Assembly (NCBI GenBank): GCA_004154925.1
Contig: QJNS01000081.1
Span: 62,001-126,000, forward strand
Reading direction: 5' to 3'
DNA from: Monosporascus cannonballus
Lineage: Eukaryota; Ascomycota; Sordariomycetes; Xylariales
DNA: 64,000 nt
Shown here: positions 23,451-37,820 of the stretch, one piece after another
Numbering within the stretch: position 1 is the first letter of the stretch
How the letters are laid out: every line of letters starts with the position of its first letter
Position numbers and translations under genes: made by a program
Notes under the pieces: generated by a model
Told to the model about the DNA's origin: nothing
Seen by the model: the letters and a program-made list of their open reading frames with translations, nothing else
The model's database searches: none

Positions 23451-23581
23451 AGCGTTAAGTATTATTAAGATTTTTCGCAGCTTTCTAGATATTCTCGAAA
23501 TTCGAGTATCTTTTTTTTATTTAACCAGATATTAAATAAATTCGCTTTTGTTTCGTATATTAAAGGTTTCTTTATGTTATA

Positions 23582-23867
23582 TTGAAGTGGAGCGGGGTGT
23601 TACACTCATGATCAGGCTCGGCTGAACAGAAAGCCCGGGTCTCTTATGTATATTAAGAAGTTCCTTTTTCGCCATGGGTTCAAGCCTCAGGCATCATTAA
23701 CCACTATTACCACTCAGCATATTTTCTGTCACTTCAGTTATCGAGGTTCAACACCAGCAATACAATCGGATTAAGTTCTTCATCTCGACAATCCCATTCC
23801 ATACTGTGACATGACATGGTCACCTGCATTGATCAAGACCAATTATCCCCCCCCTACTCCAATTCAA
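23582..23867. mobile_element. inverted-repeat element (MITE-like), copy 2
   Basis: About 286 bp with left end TTGAAGTGGAGCGGGG and right end, reversed, TTGAATTGGAGTAGGGG, giving near-matching inverted termini of 15 or more bases. It is inserted in the internal region of element B. The flanks read TTATA before and TATAC after, compatible with a TA or TATA duplication. Unlike its host element it keeps a normal GC content. Confidence 0.7.
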
Positions 23868-25250
23868 TATACTATTTTATTTTGTATTTTTATATTATCT
23901 TATTTCGGTTTGACTTTAATAATATGCGTTATTAACTAATATAAAAAAATACGAAAAAAATAAGGTAGAACTTAATATTTAATAATAAATTTAGCTATTA
24001 ATTATTTTTTAATATTTTTTGACGATTTTATATAAGGCGATATATTTAAAATCTAAGTTTTGCTAGGTTTCTTTATTAAATACAATTTATAATAAGACAA
24101 AATATCTTTTAACAATTAACTATTTTAACTTTATTACTTATAATATTTCTTTATCTAGTTAAATATAAATTTTCATGCCGTTTTGATTTGTTAATATTAC
24201 TACTTCAGGTATTTCAACGTAAGCATTAATTTAATATAAATAAGTCCGTTATATATATATTAATAAATATTGAACATAAAATTCAAATTTATCCTCGTTC
24301 AAATACGTTTAATATTTTTATACTAATTAATACTGTATATTAATTATATAATAATTTATCTTTTTATAAAGTTATTTTGTTTTTAATTGATATAATATCA
24401 TAAATATTTTTTTAATATTTGATTTAATACTTCGACTTTTTCGTTTCTGTAAAATTCAAGTACCTTGAAAGATTTATAGTTTAAATCAATTTATCTTGAA
24501 ATATTTTATTAAAATTTTAAAATAAACGTGACTTCTCTATAGAAAATATATGTTATTTGTTCCATATTAGTATTTTTTAAATCGCTCAAAACGTAAGACA
24601 CTTTTGTAAATATATAGACGATTACGAATATACTATCGTAATATATGTTTATTACTGTATTTTCTAGTAAGAGAAATTCAACAATGAAATTTATATTATT
24701 TGTATTTTATAATTCTTGAAAAATTAATAATAATTATAAATTTAAATACGATTTATATCTTTCTACTTTAGCCTGATTAGAAAAGATATAGTTTTATTAT
24801 CTTTTTCAAATTATTATTTTTATTTTAAGAAGATTATAAATTAGTAAATATAGTTGTTAAATTTTAAAAATCTTGAACTATTTGTATACTTCATATTTAT
24901 ATATATATGGTATTAAAGCTTTTTTCATATTTTACTAAAGCTTATAATTTATTTTATCTTTTGTATTTTAATTAATTATTATTTTGTTTCCCAACTTCGT
25001 AATATATATTATATAATACATTATCTTTTATAACAATATGATATAGAATAGATATTTTCGAAAATAAATTTCCAAATTATATTATACATTTTAATTAATT
25101 TTAATTAAACGTAACTATTTATATAAAATATTTATTTTGTCGTTTTTAAGTCTTTTATATAAATGTTAACAAAATTCAAATTTATTATTTTTTATATATC
25201 GTAATTATAATTCTAAATGTCTTTCGTTATATAAAAGCGCATGTGGTTTT

Positions 25251-25287
25251 TATAAATTTTATAAATTTTATAAATTTTATAAATTTT
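25251..25287. repeat. 9-bp tandem repeat, about four units
   Basis: Four consecutive copies of ATAAATTTT inside the pol remnant of element B. Probably replication slippage in AT-rich DNA. Confidence 0.8.
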
Positions 25288-28200
25288 AATAAACAGAAGG
25301 TTTCTTCAAAATATAAATAGAGTTTCTAAAAATCATGAAAATGGTTATAATTCATTTATCGAGAATATTTTAATTCAGTGTAGCTTTTTGTCAATTTATA
25401 TAAAAAGAATATAATAAAATATAATTCGCTTTAATTATTTCGTTATCTGATTATAGTTTTTAATTCGCGAAAGCGCATTAGATCGTGTTTAATTAATATT
25501 AGTTTCTTAATAATTGTAATTTTAGTTTTTTGTAATATTTTTTAGGTTTATAACATTCAACAAATATTGTTTTAATAACGCTAATTAACAGTGTAATAAT
25601 GTTTTTAAAATTAGGATAAATTTCTTATAACAATTAACCAATCTAAAAAATATACAAGGCTTTTAATTATAATCTGTTTTTAGTATATTTTATCTATAAC
25701 GAAAGCTTTACGATACATTTTAGTATGTTTTACGTTCATAATATATTAAACATATTTTATTTTCCATTTATTAAAATGCAGGTTTTTGCGTCAAATAATT
25801 ATTTGGAATTTTGTAGAATTGATGGAACCATATAACCGTATTTTGTATATAATCTTCTATTTCTAGATATTTGAAAACGGCGTGGAGATAATATCTAATA
25901 AAATGATAAAACTATTCTCGAAATATATAATATATTATACGTTAACAAATTATTAGTACTTTTATAAATCTTATTAATGTAATTATATTTTTAAATAATC
26001 CGTATTTTAAATTTTATTATTTATTCGTATATTGTTGAGATGTTAATAAAGTTATAGTTTTTTAAGATCGAATGTTTTCAATTATTAAATTCTTTAAAAA
26101 CTATTTTTATTTTAATAATTAAGGGTAACAGTAGTTAAGTTTTATCTATAATATCGTTTTATAATCTATAATTAATTACGAATTATAATATTTTATTTAT
26201 ATAAATATAACAAATATAAAATATTTTATAAGTATTTTCGAAAGTTAAATTTACTATTTTGTAAACGATTTTGAAGTATTGTTTGAGCATTTATATCTTA
26301 TTTTTGTTAATATTGTTAAAATAGTAAAATATCGCAAATAAAACCTTGTTAAAAATTATATTACAATAGTATTTCCTGTAACTTGGTAAATTTGTAAATA
26401 ATTTATTTTCATAGCATTATAATACAGTATAAATTAAATCTTTTTCATATTTTGAACCGTTATTACAAAACGTTATTTAATTGTTTACATTTCTCTTCAA
26501 TAATAATAATAATATATTATAGTTTTGCTATATTTTATTCTTTATTATGTCCTATTTTTAGAAGTAATATAGTTTTTGTAGTAATTCTATATTTATAATT
26601 ATTGTTAATTTCGCTTTAATATTAAAATCTTCTGTTCTTTTTGAATTTTTATATATCGATAAAATATAAAAAGAATTTTATTTAATTAGTTCTTTTATTA
26701 ACTTAAGCCTTTTATTAATACATCAATAATGATCCTAAAAATATATCCTGATTTCTAAATAAACCGATATCGAAATTAATTATTTGATATTATCTTTTGA
26801 CAAAAGTTTCGAAACAAGTACTTTCGCGTTTAACGTATCTTTTATCGTAAGCCAAATTTTGATTTTTAGTATTAATAGCGGTATAAGGTTTTAATTTATA
26901 CTTTTATTGTTATTTAAACTTATAAATAACATTTAATATAAGGTAATTTTCTCTTAAAGCTTCACAATTTATTCTCACTATATATTAATATATTTTAATA
27001 CGTATTTTTAAGATAATATAGTTATTAATATCTTTTATCGTTACCATTAAAACTCTTTTTATAAATTCTTTTCAGCTTTTCAGGGTTCGTTATTTTACGG
27101 CTCTTTTATAAGTAACATTTTGTTTTTAATCTTTTTCAAACTTATTTCATTATATCTATATTTTCGTATATAACGCGTTAAGGTATTATATTTATCGTTT
27201 TTGTCAGTATATTGCCATTTTGAATTATATGAATTCTGTTTAATTTTATTTTACGATTTTCTCTTATCAAGTAATCCATTCGTTTACTTGGTTTATCGCA
27301 TTTTGTTATGCTATATCGTTATTACTTTTCTACCATCTTCGAATAAAAATGCGAAGTTTTGTTTTAATTCCTTTGTTTTAATGATTTACAATAAATATTA
27401 ATTGAAAATAAAGGTTTGGAGTAAGCTTTTAGCAATATATTTGTACAGTATGATAGATAAACCTTTTTGCGGATTAATAATTGTATTAATCGCAAAAATC
27501 GAAAAGATTTTTTACAGGTCTTATTTTTTTGTTAATTTTAAAGAGCTATTCGTTTGTCAATGTTGTTTTAAAGGGTAATGGTTTGAAAATATCGATATTA
27601 TTATTTATTTACCTTATTATTTCCGGTTTAATTAGAGAAATGAAGCCTTTTTTATATAAACGTATAAAATATTAATAAATAGAGTGTTTTTATTCGTTAT
27701 CTGTTAAATATTAACTTCTTTCATGATGTACGATATGTATTTTGCTATGCTAATGAAGTATATCGGGGCAAATAGCTTTTATTTATCTCTAATATTTTTT
27801 AAGCTATTTTTTAAGACGTTTGGTTATTTGTTACACATTTTCTCCGCCAATTTCTTGTTGTTTTTCTTTCGTATTTTTCGTCTAATTTGTTGTCGTAATA
27901 GCTTTTATTGATACTGTGCTTAAATTATGTTAATTATGTAGTGTTATATTTTTAAGTATTTTTTCATTATTTTTTAAATATTAGTATTTAATTTCTTTGT
28001 TAATGTTTTTTCAGTTTCTGATATTTATGAATTTTATATTCCATTTTCCCGTAAATAAAATATTTGATTTTAATTTAATTTCTTCTTTAGGTAACCCTAG
28101 GTTTTATAGATTTTAATGCGCTGCTATAAGAAGTAAGAGGCGTATTTTAGTCCTTTTTTCTTATTAGATTTGAAATAGCTAGATTATAGGGCATATTGTC

Positions 28201-28649
28201 TTTTTTATCGTTTTTAGAATTATCGGTTTTTAATTTTGATTATTTTTGGAATATACCCATTTAATGTAATTAATTGTCCGATCCGAATAATATTATTTTT
28301 TTATTAAACTTTTAGGTTTTTGTCAAGTATGTCGATGGAAATGTTGATTTTGATATTTCTTTATCCAGCCTTAGTTGTAAGATTTTTAAAAGTAATTGCA
28401 TATTTAGAAGTTAGGTTTTTTTGTCGTAATTAAGAAAACCGTTATGTCGAAAACGTTTTATATTTAAATTGCCTAAATTGTTACGGATTTTGTTCTCCAA
28501 ATTAGTATATAAAGAAATAATTTCGTTTATAAATCTTTCTTCACTAGACTCCTTTTTTTTCTCGATAATTCTTTATAACAGGTTCGAATTAATCGGCCGT
28601 ATTTTCCGTTATATATACTTTTACGACCAGAAGTTGATCCGTTAATTAT

Positions 28650-31436
28650 CTTATTTAAAAAGTAAGCTTTAAATATTTTCAGATTTACTGTAGAGTACTA
28701 TCGATATATTCAACCAAAATATTTCCAAGTCTTATATTCCCTTAGGTGAAAGTATAAATCGGTTAGAAAGATAGTTTGAAAAGACTTATATAAATTCATT
28801 TTTATTAATATAATTTTATATTAAATTAATCACCTGTTGGATTTAAATGTAATGAAATAATATCGCACGTTAATATGATAGCTTCAACGTTTAAAATTAT
28901 ATTTATATGATAATATATCGATACAGTACTGCGATATAGAATATCATTATTGCTTTTACGCGTTATTAAAGTTATAATTGTGTTTTAAAAAATTACAATT
29001 TTTATTTCGGCCAAAGTAAAAATGAAATAATAAAATAATTCCATCAAACGTTATAATCACTGCTAATATTGTTTAATATTTTACATTAATTTGCAATTTA
29101 TATTATCTGGAATATACTTTTTTACTTATATTAGAATGTTGTATAAATATATTAAATAATAATTTCCCAGTTTTTCTAATTTAAAACATGTATTGAATTC
29201 TAAATACTATTTAATTTCATTAAATACAATTAATAAAAAGAAAACTACTGTGAACCATAGCTTTAATATATATTAAAAACCTTTTTAAGAAATTTGTAAA
29301 TTTAAAAAAGGAAATATTTCATTGGTTTTCGACGTGTTGTTATTTGTTTCATAGGTATTAAAATATAATTAATTATATTTAGACAATATAGAATATTTAA
29401 GCTGAAATAGAGTATTTGTCTGGTAAACAACTATAATATATTTTTATTTTTAATCTCATTTATGTGCAAATAAAATTTGAATCTATTCTAACAAGTATTT
29501 GCTAACTCTATAATATAGCCGAAACGTGTAAAATATTAGTAACTTTGAAAACCGAGTATTAGATTTGAATTAAAGTAATATAATTATATTGTAATTCGCT
29601 TAAATTCTTGTTTTCAAATCTCTTACCTTTTATATCAACAGTATTTTTATATTTAAGTTATTTCTAAGGCTATTAAATCTTCGATACGAATTATTTATAG
29701 TAAAGCGTTTACTGTTGTTAAAACCTTCCGAAATATTTCAAACAAAACACTTTTTTCGAAAACCAAATGTATCGTATTTATAAAATATATATATTCCGAG
29801 TTAATCGTTACCTAATTTAAATTTATCGCCCATATTATAGTGTTGTAATATCTTAATAACATCTAATAATTAAGGTGTACATTATTCAATCCTTATTAAA
29901 ACGGGATAGAAATAAGTACGTTTTCGGCGAAAATCTATTTTTAGTTTTTATCAATAAAACGCTGTTTAATAACCTAAAGGATTTAATAAATAGTTCGACA
30001 ATATAATATATTTATGTTATTTTCAAAGCGATGTACTGCTATTTTGAAGGTATAAAATAAAGTCTTTTTGTTGGATAATTGTAAAGCTGAAAATATCTTT
30101 AATATAAACGATATTTTACAAAATAAGAAGCTTTTTAATTTTATCGAAAATAAGCATTAATAGCTAATCGATAATATTTTTAGCAACATAAGATTTCCAT
30201 GTTATTTTAGTTTATTTTATAAAGTTTAAATGTCTTTATTCTTTTGTATATTATACGATGAACCGCTGTTAATTAGATTAAATAGTTAGTACTGATATTA
30301 TATTTGTATTAGGCGAATTAATCTAAGTCTAAAAAAGTATTTTAGTAAAACATTGTATTTTATAATATTAATGAATATACTACATTTATTTCAGTTAAAA
30401 CATGAAGAAACATAAGAAGCATTAAATTAAGAAAGCGAAATTATAATATATAGCATGCTAACTAATTGTTTTAACCAAAAAACTATATATATATTGTTAA
30501 GCATTTTCTTTTAAACTTTGTTATTAGTTAAATATCGTATTTTCTTAGAACTTCAACTTTGTATCTGTTATACCTTTTTACGAAATATGCAATACTTAAT
30601 AACGAAATTTGTAATAAAATGCTTACATATGACCTACTTTTTATTTCGTACTTTTTGCTTGATTCGAAACATCTATTTCGAAAGAAAAAAATCATTAAAG
30701 ATTTGATAAAGTTGGAATTGCGACCTATAAAAATATAAAAATTAAATATATTCATTTTAACAACGCTATTTTCATTACTGAAAACGTAATTAAATTTAAT
30801 AAGCTACGTAAGGAAAAATATGCAATTAATTTATAAATAACGTTAACGTAATTATTTTTAAAGTTTAGAATATAGAAGTTTAAAATTTATATAGTTTTAT
30901 ATAATAAAAATATTTTATATACTAAGAAGAGTTTAACTTTATAATACAAATTATTAATAGCTTTATTACTAAGTTTAATTCAGGCAGTTAGCTATCGTTT
31001 TTATCGTTATCAGACATATAACAATATGTTTATCAGACGAAAATCAATTTTTAATCTAAGTCTGTATTTTTTTACAATTATCAGTTTTTTAATAATAGAT
31101 ATAATAATTATATTATAACTTTATTATTAATGAAACGCTAATCTTTACCTAATTATAATTCTTGATCTTGAAATTATTTTAAACATTATCATAATTACAT
31201 AAAAATTATACTGGCGTAATTTATCAGTTTTTATATATAAAAGAGTAAAAAAAACTATTTTATAATACTATATAGTGTATAATAATTAACGAAACGAATA
31301 TAACTAATTAAATTTATAAATTACATAAATTTAATAAATTGTATTTCTTTTAATCGATTTGCTATTTATAATCTTATATAGAAATATCGTGTTAGAGTTT
31401 ACGAAATACAGTATATAATTTCGGATCAACTTATAT
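28650..31436. other. AT-rich DNA, nothing recognised
   Basis: No LTR pair, protein motif, tRNA or open frame with coding character. The few 60-75 codon frames here are low-complexity Phe/Ile/Tyr/Lys-rich and explained by base composition. Confidence 0.4.
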
Positions 31437-31579
31437 TGTTACGGCCTGGATCCTCGTAAAGCTTTCCACTGTATTCGAGTACATATGTAGCTGCAAACAC
31501 TAGAATGATTGCCATAATTGCTATTATTTCATAGATCTTATACTCTAGTAGCACAGTAGTATAAGGCGTAGCTGTTACA
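31437..31579 (+). repeat. short solo LTR (143 bp), relic
   Basis: Starts TGTTACGGCCTGG and ends GTAGCTGTTACA. It aligns with 55739-55872 and with the split copy at 10219-10707, including ACACTAGAATGATTGCC. The flanks TATAT and TATTT agree at four of five bases as a target duplication. Confidence 0.7.
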
Positions 31580-34500
31580 TATTTATTTTATATATAATTC
31601 AGCTATGAATTAACGTTTTATATAATTTCAATAATCTTTTCGTTTTCATTGTTTCTCGTTTTCGCTTATTATTATAACTTTTATACTGATATCTGTTTTT
31701 GCGTTTTTCAATTCTGAAACTATATTTATTTTAATCGCATTATTTACGTTTAAATTATGTAGTAAATCTTTGTTCAAATTCTGTAATAATAGAATATTTA
31801 AAAATTATGTATATATATCTTTTTCATACATTTATATATAATATATATTCTTACTTGTCGTACAAGATTCTAAGGTTTAATATTTATAACTTAGCTATGC
31901 AATACATATTTTTAACTAGATAATTCTGCTTCTAAAAATAAATAATTGTTATATAATATTTAAACAGTATAAACTTTAGAGTTTTTTAATTAAATTACTA
32001 CATAGTATGAAATAGAAAGCTTAAACACGATTTTATAATTTGATACTTTATAATACTAATATAATTCGCTATAATCTGAATCTTTTATATAATGTATAAT
32101 ATTGTATAAATGATTCCGAGTTCTATTACTAATATTAAATATTTATATAAATATAGTGTTTTTTAATAAAATATTTTACTCGAAATATTAACCTTATAGA
32201 ATAAAACTGACTTCACAATTATAATGATTATAAAATACTATTAATTGATATATGTGCGCAGTAATATTAATGGAGAAAATATTTACTCTTTCTAATTCTT
32301 ATTTATACTAATATAATTTTATAATATATGTTAATTGTTTTAATTTAATCGTGAATAATATATATCTTTTTTGAAAACGCGATATACATATTAATACCAT
32401 CTAATATCAGTTAACTAATACGAAATTACTTTAACTAAAACACCGTCGTAAATTTCGCCTAATAGTATATTGTTTTGTATCGGTGCTAGTTTTCTTTTAA
32501 AAACATAATTTCCTTTCCCGTTTTTCTTATTATATTTTCGAAATAAAATGTTTGTTAAAATTTTGCACACAAATTTAATTATTCTAAACATGTAATTATC
32601 GTTTTTGGAGTTTATAAAATAGATAATAATAATACAACGTTACAAAATTTGGTTTACGATTTATTTATTTTAGTATAATATCAAATTATATAATATAATA
32701 TATGTCTAAAATTAGTTATTGACGAAGTATTTATGAATTATTATAATATTATTAATATAATTGTATATATTAGAATATTACACCTATAAAAGCTAATAAA
32801 AATACACATTTTAATATATATTTTAATTAAGTCAGTTTATTAAAATATAAAATGGGTATATGTCTTTTTCAAAAATAGTTTATAAGGAATATTATTTTAT
32901 TAACTATATGTATTTTATTATTTATTAATAATAATTAATATCAATTTAATAATTTATACATTATTAGTTATATCATTTTAAAACCGTTATATATTTTAAT
33001 TTGAATTTTATACATTATTTAAAAATGTATTTCTAATATTTTTGCTATATATTTATTAGGTTTGTGTCTTATTACGCTTTATATATTTTCTTTTTTTGAA
33101 GCTATAATATAGACGATAATTATTGAAAATCCGAGTTTTTGCTTATTTAATATGTGATATGTTTGTGCTTTTCGTTTTTTCTTAAATTATGATAAGAATA
33201 TATTATTAATCTTAGAAACTTTTTGAAATTTCTAAGTATAATAATATAATTTCGTATATTTAATTTTATTATTATTTAATTAGAAAAAGTACGACACTTT
33301 TATTTCGCTAATATATAAAACATCTATAAAATTCAAAATATCTATAAGAATGAACGAAGAATTAATTTAACTTTCGAAACGAACTATATTAAATACAGCA
33401 ACATTTTGCGGACTTTACCTTTAACAATATATATTATTTTTAAATAGTTATATTATTAATTCAGTAAATATTTCATAGTTAAACACTGGTGAAGCAAATC
33501 ACGAACCATAAATCTTTTTTATGATTTGTTTTATGAATATACTCGAATATATATATTACTCACGAAGCAATAACAATAATATTTCAATAAATATTTCTGA
33601 GTATATTTTTAACTATATAACTTATAAAGGGTTATTTTAAAAAGTATACGCTTATATTAATAATGTTTTATATGTAAGCCATATAATTTAAAACCGTTTG
33701 TAAATAGCAAGAAATATTATCGGTTTTACGTATTATATTAAAACATAATCACGTAATTAGACATAGAACAAATGCGAATTATTTAATACGAAGATTTTGA
33801 AATAATGAAATAAACCTTTCTCTATTATAGATTCAGACGACTTAAGTATTTTACAAATTTATACAATTTAGGCTGGTACTCGTTGTTAAATATTTTAATT
33901 TATTTAAAATTAATGTAATATATTAGATATGAGAAATATAATAACTTTCGTATTCTAGATTTAAGTATAAAATTATAATACAGTTTATATTATATATTTT
34001 GTAAGCGTTATTTCTATCATATCAAACGATAAGAAAATCAGTAGTTTTGTATATAAAGATGTCGAACAGATAGTTGTATATAAAGATTTATGTTAAAATT
34101 ATCGCAATATGTCTGATATTCAAATTAAAATATTTAATTATAAATAGGAATATGAAATTATTTTAATATTTATTTAAGCGTTTAATACAAATGTTTTCGA
34201 TAATTAACTATAAATTTAATTACGTTAAAAATATAATATTTAAAAAACAACATTTCGTGGATTGTAACGTATAGTATTTTGAAAAGTAGAACTAGTAAAC
34301 GTTAATTACCAATATTTAAAAGTAAACATTTTATACAAAATGTTAACAAATTTAAAAAACAAAAAAAGACTTAAAATACTGAAATCTTTATTTAAGATAT
34401 AATCAAATAAATCTGTTACATTAAGAAAAATTAATTAAAGCTTTAAGCTAATTATTCTTCTACAAAATTAATTTTAAAATTCTATACGAAGCAATAACAG

Positions 34501-36836
34501 CGTAAATTATTAAATTTAAATACTCTTAATTACTATTTTAAAAAAATGTCGGATTAATTATATATATAATAAGAAAATAATTATTTTAATTTCGTAATCT
34601 GATCTAAGATACTTAAAAATTAAAAATATAAATTTAAAAAAAGGCTTAGAAGATAAAAACTAATAAATTTTAATTTAGCGTAATAAACAGAAAGTTAGAA
34701 ATTGAGAAAATAAAATATTAATTAGAATAAATACAAACCCGTATTATGTAATATACAATTGTGTTAGTCTTTTTAATTAAAAATACTTATTATAAATGTA
34801 TTATAATATATACTTAATCTATATTCTTACACATAAATGTTCTAAATAAAATTTAGCAAAATAAAAGTTGATAAATTTACTACATTACTCGTTATTAGAA
34901 CATTTTATAACCGCAATATTATATCGAAATTAAATCTCATTTTTTATTAACTCTTATTAAACCGAATTAATCGTTGTTTTTAGCACCAAAGTTAATATTA
35001 TAATTATTTTTAACTTATTATTAGTATTATTACTCAATAAATATTCTTTATCATTTTTAATACGTAGTTTTTGAATTTCGATAAAAGTTATGATTTTTAT
35101 TTTTGTTTTTCTAAATATGATTATTTTAACGTCGAATTACCAAGTTTTTTATTTTGGTAACACTGTAAACTCCGATAACAATATAATAATAAACTAATTA
35201 TATAAATATAAAAACAATAATAAAACAATAAGAAACTTAACAATGTTAAAACAGCAGAAAATTTAAAGTTAATATTGCGAATTAAAAACAAAATAGATTT
35301 TGAACTAAAATTACATAATATATTATAACTACGCATACGAATATAATCGTTATAATACTTAAAATTCTAGTATTTAATTATAAAACGAAAAAGGTTGTGT
35401 GTTTAATTAATATTTAAATCTTATATATTATCAATAAATTGTGAATTAGTATTTTAAAACAACGATTATATACGTTTCATTTTAATTAAAACCGGCCATA
35501 ATTTATAAAAACCTTTTCAATTTTCGTAGATTTGTCGAATTTAAAATATAATAACCATTCGTAATTATAATAAAGCGGTTTAGAAAATAAAAATATAACG
35601 TTACTTTTCGATAATTAATCGATTTCTACTCTTTGTATAAAATGATTTATATTTTTTACAAAATAGAAAATATATCTTTTTAGTATATAATACATAACGT
35701 AAAAAGGTAAGCGACTTTTTTTAAAAAATAATTTTTATTTTAAACACGAATAATGTTTAAACTCATTTATTTATATTTTAACTTAAATAAAGGCGTCCAC
35801 TTCGCGTAACGTATTTGGAATTATGGGAAATAAGATCTGTTTAAATGTAATAAAAATAACTATTTATTTCATTTGTTTTTTGTGTTTAATAAAAATAACC
35901 GTAAAAAAAAGGGTTTAATTTTTGGGTCTTAACACTAAACGTTTATTATTTTTGTATTAAATGCTCTTACTAAACTCGCGTTCAATTACTTTTATACACC
36001 TAATTACTCACTTAGAAATTTAAATATATAATAATATCTGAACGTATATATACTTTAAAAAGGTTAAAATGGAATAAAGTTATAAAAACCTTTTAAATAG
36101 AGACTATTCACTGTTTCTAAATACATGAATCATTTTATATATACTTTCGCTATTAAATAACCTTTTTCAGCAAAATTCTATTTTTGTCTAATTTTATAAA
36201 TTAAGATTATATTCTGTAAGAAATTTCAAAGTAAAACGAACAATAGTTCAATGCGCTAAATCAATAAAAATAAAATTCGACATTTATTTCATTTTAATAG
36301 ATATAACTCGTAAGACATTACGTGTTAGTTTTGTTATTTTCGAATGCTGCTATATCGCTTTTTATTACTGAATTTATATTTTTATAAATAAAGCAGATCT
36401 TGGTTTATTAATCGAAAATTTGATTTTTATTTTATCTTCTTTTAAATAAGCAGCTAACTTTTATATTAAACGTATATTAAAATATAAATAATATACTTCA
36501 CTTATAGTTAAGTATGTTTAATTGTTTCTAATTATAAACTAATCAATATAATCCTTATTATAAATTATTAATATAATATGTTAAGGTATATCTTATTATG
36601 TTATACGATTAATATTAGGAGTACATATATGGAACTTTAAAAACATAATAAATATTTTATTACCAGTACATTTATAAAATTATTTAAGTTCTAATATATG
36701 TATATTTTATTTCCGTGAATTATTTTGAAATTATATAATTTCATAATTACTTTTATAATATTTGAATTTTATTTTTAATTTATAATTATTTTAGTTAAAT
36801 ATTTATGAATGTTTAGAATTATTAATTTATTATTAA
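31580..36836. other. AT-rich DNA, nothing recognised
   Basis: Over 5 kb of the most AT-rich sequence in the window, with only scattered short frames of low complexity. No repeat could be matched by eye to others in the window. It is probably old transposon DNA beyond recognition. Confidence 0.4.
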
Positions 36837-37065
36837 TATTACAACCGGGCATATTGCGGCCTTCTAGAATAGTTGTAACAGAAGTAGCTAAAAAAAATCA
36901 AATAGGTTAAGTTACGTAATAGATTACCAACTTACTGGTAACAAGCCTATAAGCCGGATGATTAATTTATTAATAATAAGCTAAGAAATGAAAATAAAGA
37001 TATATATTTATTCTGTATTTAATTTAAGGAATATTAATTTATAGTATAATTGTGTAGATTAAAAT
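36837..37065 (+). repeat. RIP-mutated LTR relic of the 10271 family
   Basis: Starts TATTACAACC, where the fresh copy has TGTTACGACC. It then follows the solo LTR: ACCAACTTACTGGTAACAAG, ATAAGCCGG, the second palindromic unit with TTATTAATAATAAGCTAAG, and AAGATATATA. The right end is lost after about 37.06 kb. Confidence 0.65.
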
Positions 37066-37589
37066 ATTAGTAGAATTATAAAATATTTTAAGTTATTTTC
37101 GAATTTAGATTTTTAAGATACTTTTAGTAATATATATCCGTATAATCAGCATTTAATAATTAATTAAATTGAATTTCGGAAACATTATTTTATATTGACA
37201 TCATATTAATTATGAAAGGATTTAAATATAATTAATTTTAACATTTATTTTGGAATTTAAAAACATGATAATAAATATTTTAAACGAATAAATATATTAA
37301 TGTCGAATTTCTATTTTATAATTATGTTTAATGAAACTATTCATTTATTAACAAAAAATAATTGTATTTTGTAATTGTATTTTTAGATTATGAATAATTA
37401 TAAGCATATATGTAAATTAATACATTTATATATTATATTATAATTTAGTTTATATTTCTTCAATGTAATTAAATATCTATAAACATTTAATATAATACAA
37501 TTAATGCAATAAATATTACATTTGATATTTTCGAACATAATGTTTAATTTATAGTTTTTACGATTAAGATAAATTATACGTTAATACAC

Positions 37590-37820
37590 TAAAGCCTCAT
37601 TGAAAAGCCAAATACGTAATTACTGACAAACTTCGACCATGATAAACCTTATGCTCGCCACGGTTCGGCAGAGTCAAGAGGTTAAGCTTTACGCGACAAA
37701 CTTTAAGGGCGTATAAAAGGCTTTGCAAGCTCTTGATAGTCTTACCCCTAGGAGTAACGAATATCAGCTAAGGAAAAAACCTAGAAAATTTAACCTCGAT
37801 CCTGTCCACAGCTTTATAAA
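37590..37820. other. GC-richer island of unknown nature
   Basis: About 230 bp with balanced composition inside AT-collapsed DNA, for example CTCGCCACGGTTCGGCAGAG and TACCCCTAGGAGTAACGAAT. No ATG frame of useful length and no match elsewhere in the window. It could be an RNA gene remnant, a transposon end or a host fragment. Confidence 0.35.

Larger units (their letters stand above)
22148..28650 (-). mobile_element. Ty3/gypsy retrotransposon B (family of A and C), heavily mutated
   Basis: It opens with a recognisable 3' LTR (22148-22798) and a polypurine tract, then the opposite-strand accessory-frame relic and a long minus-strand pol that can be aligned to A by shared patches. One is the RNase H neighbourhood near 25.36-25.45 kb; another is the end-of-pol patch near 28.5 kb with a TTTTTTTTCTCGA stretch. 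The expected second LTR near 28.7 kb is not recognisable, so the right end is approximate. Two ~280-bp inverted-repeat elements are inserted in it. Confidence 0.75.

Noticed and set aside
31580..36836. Possible AT-rich centromere core
   Set aside because: Strong AT-richness alone is explained by RIP of old repeats; no centromere-specific evidence can come from sequence by eye.
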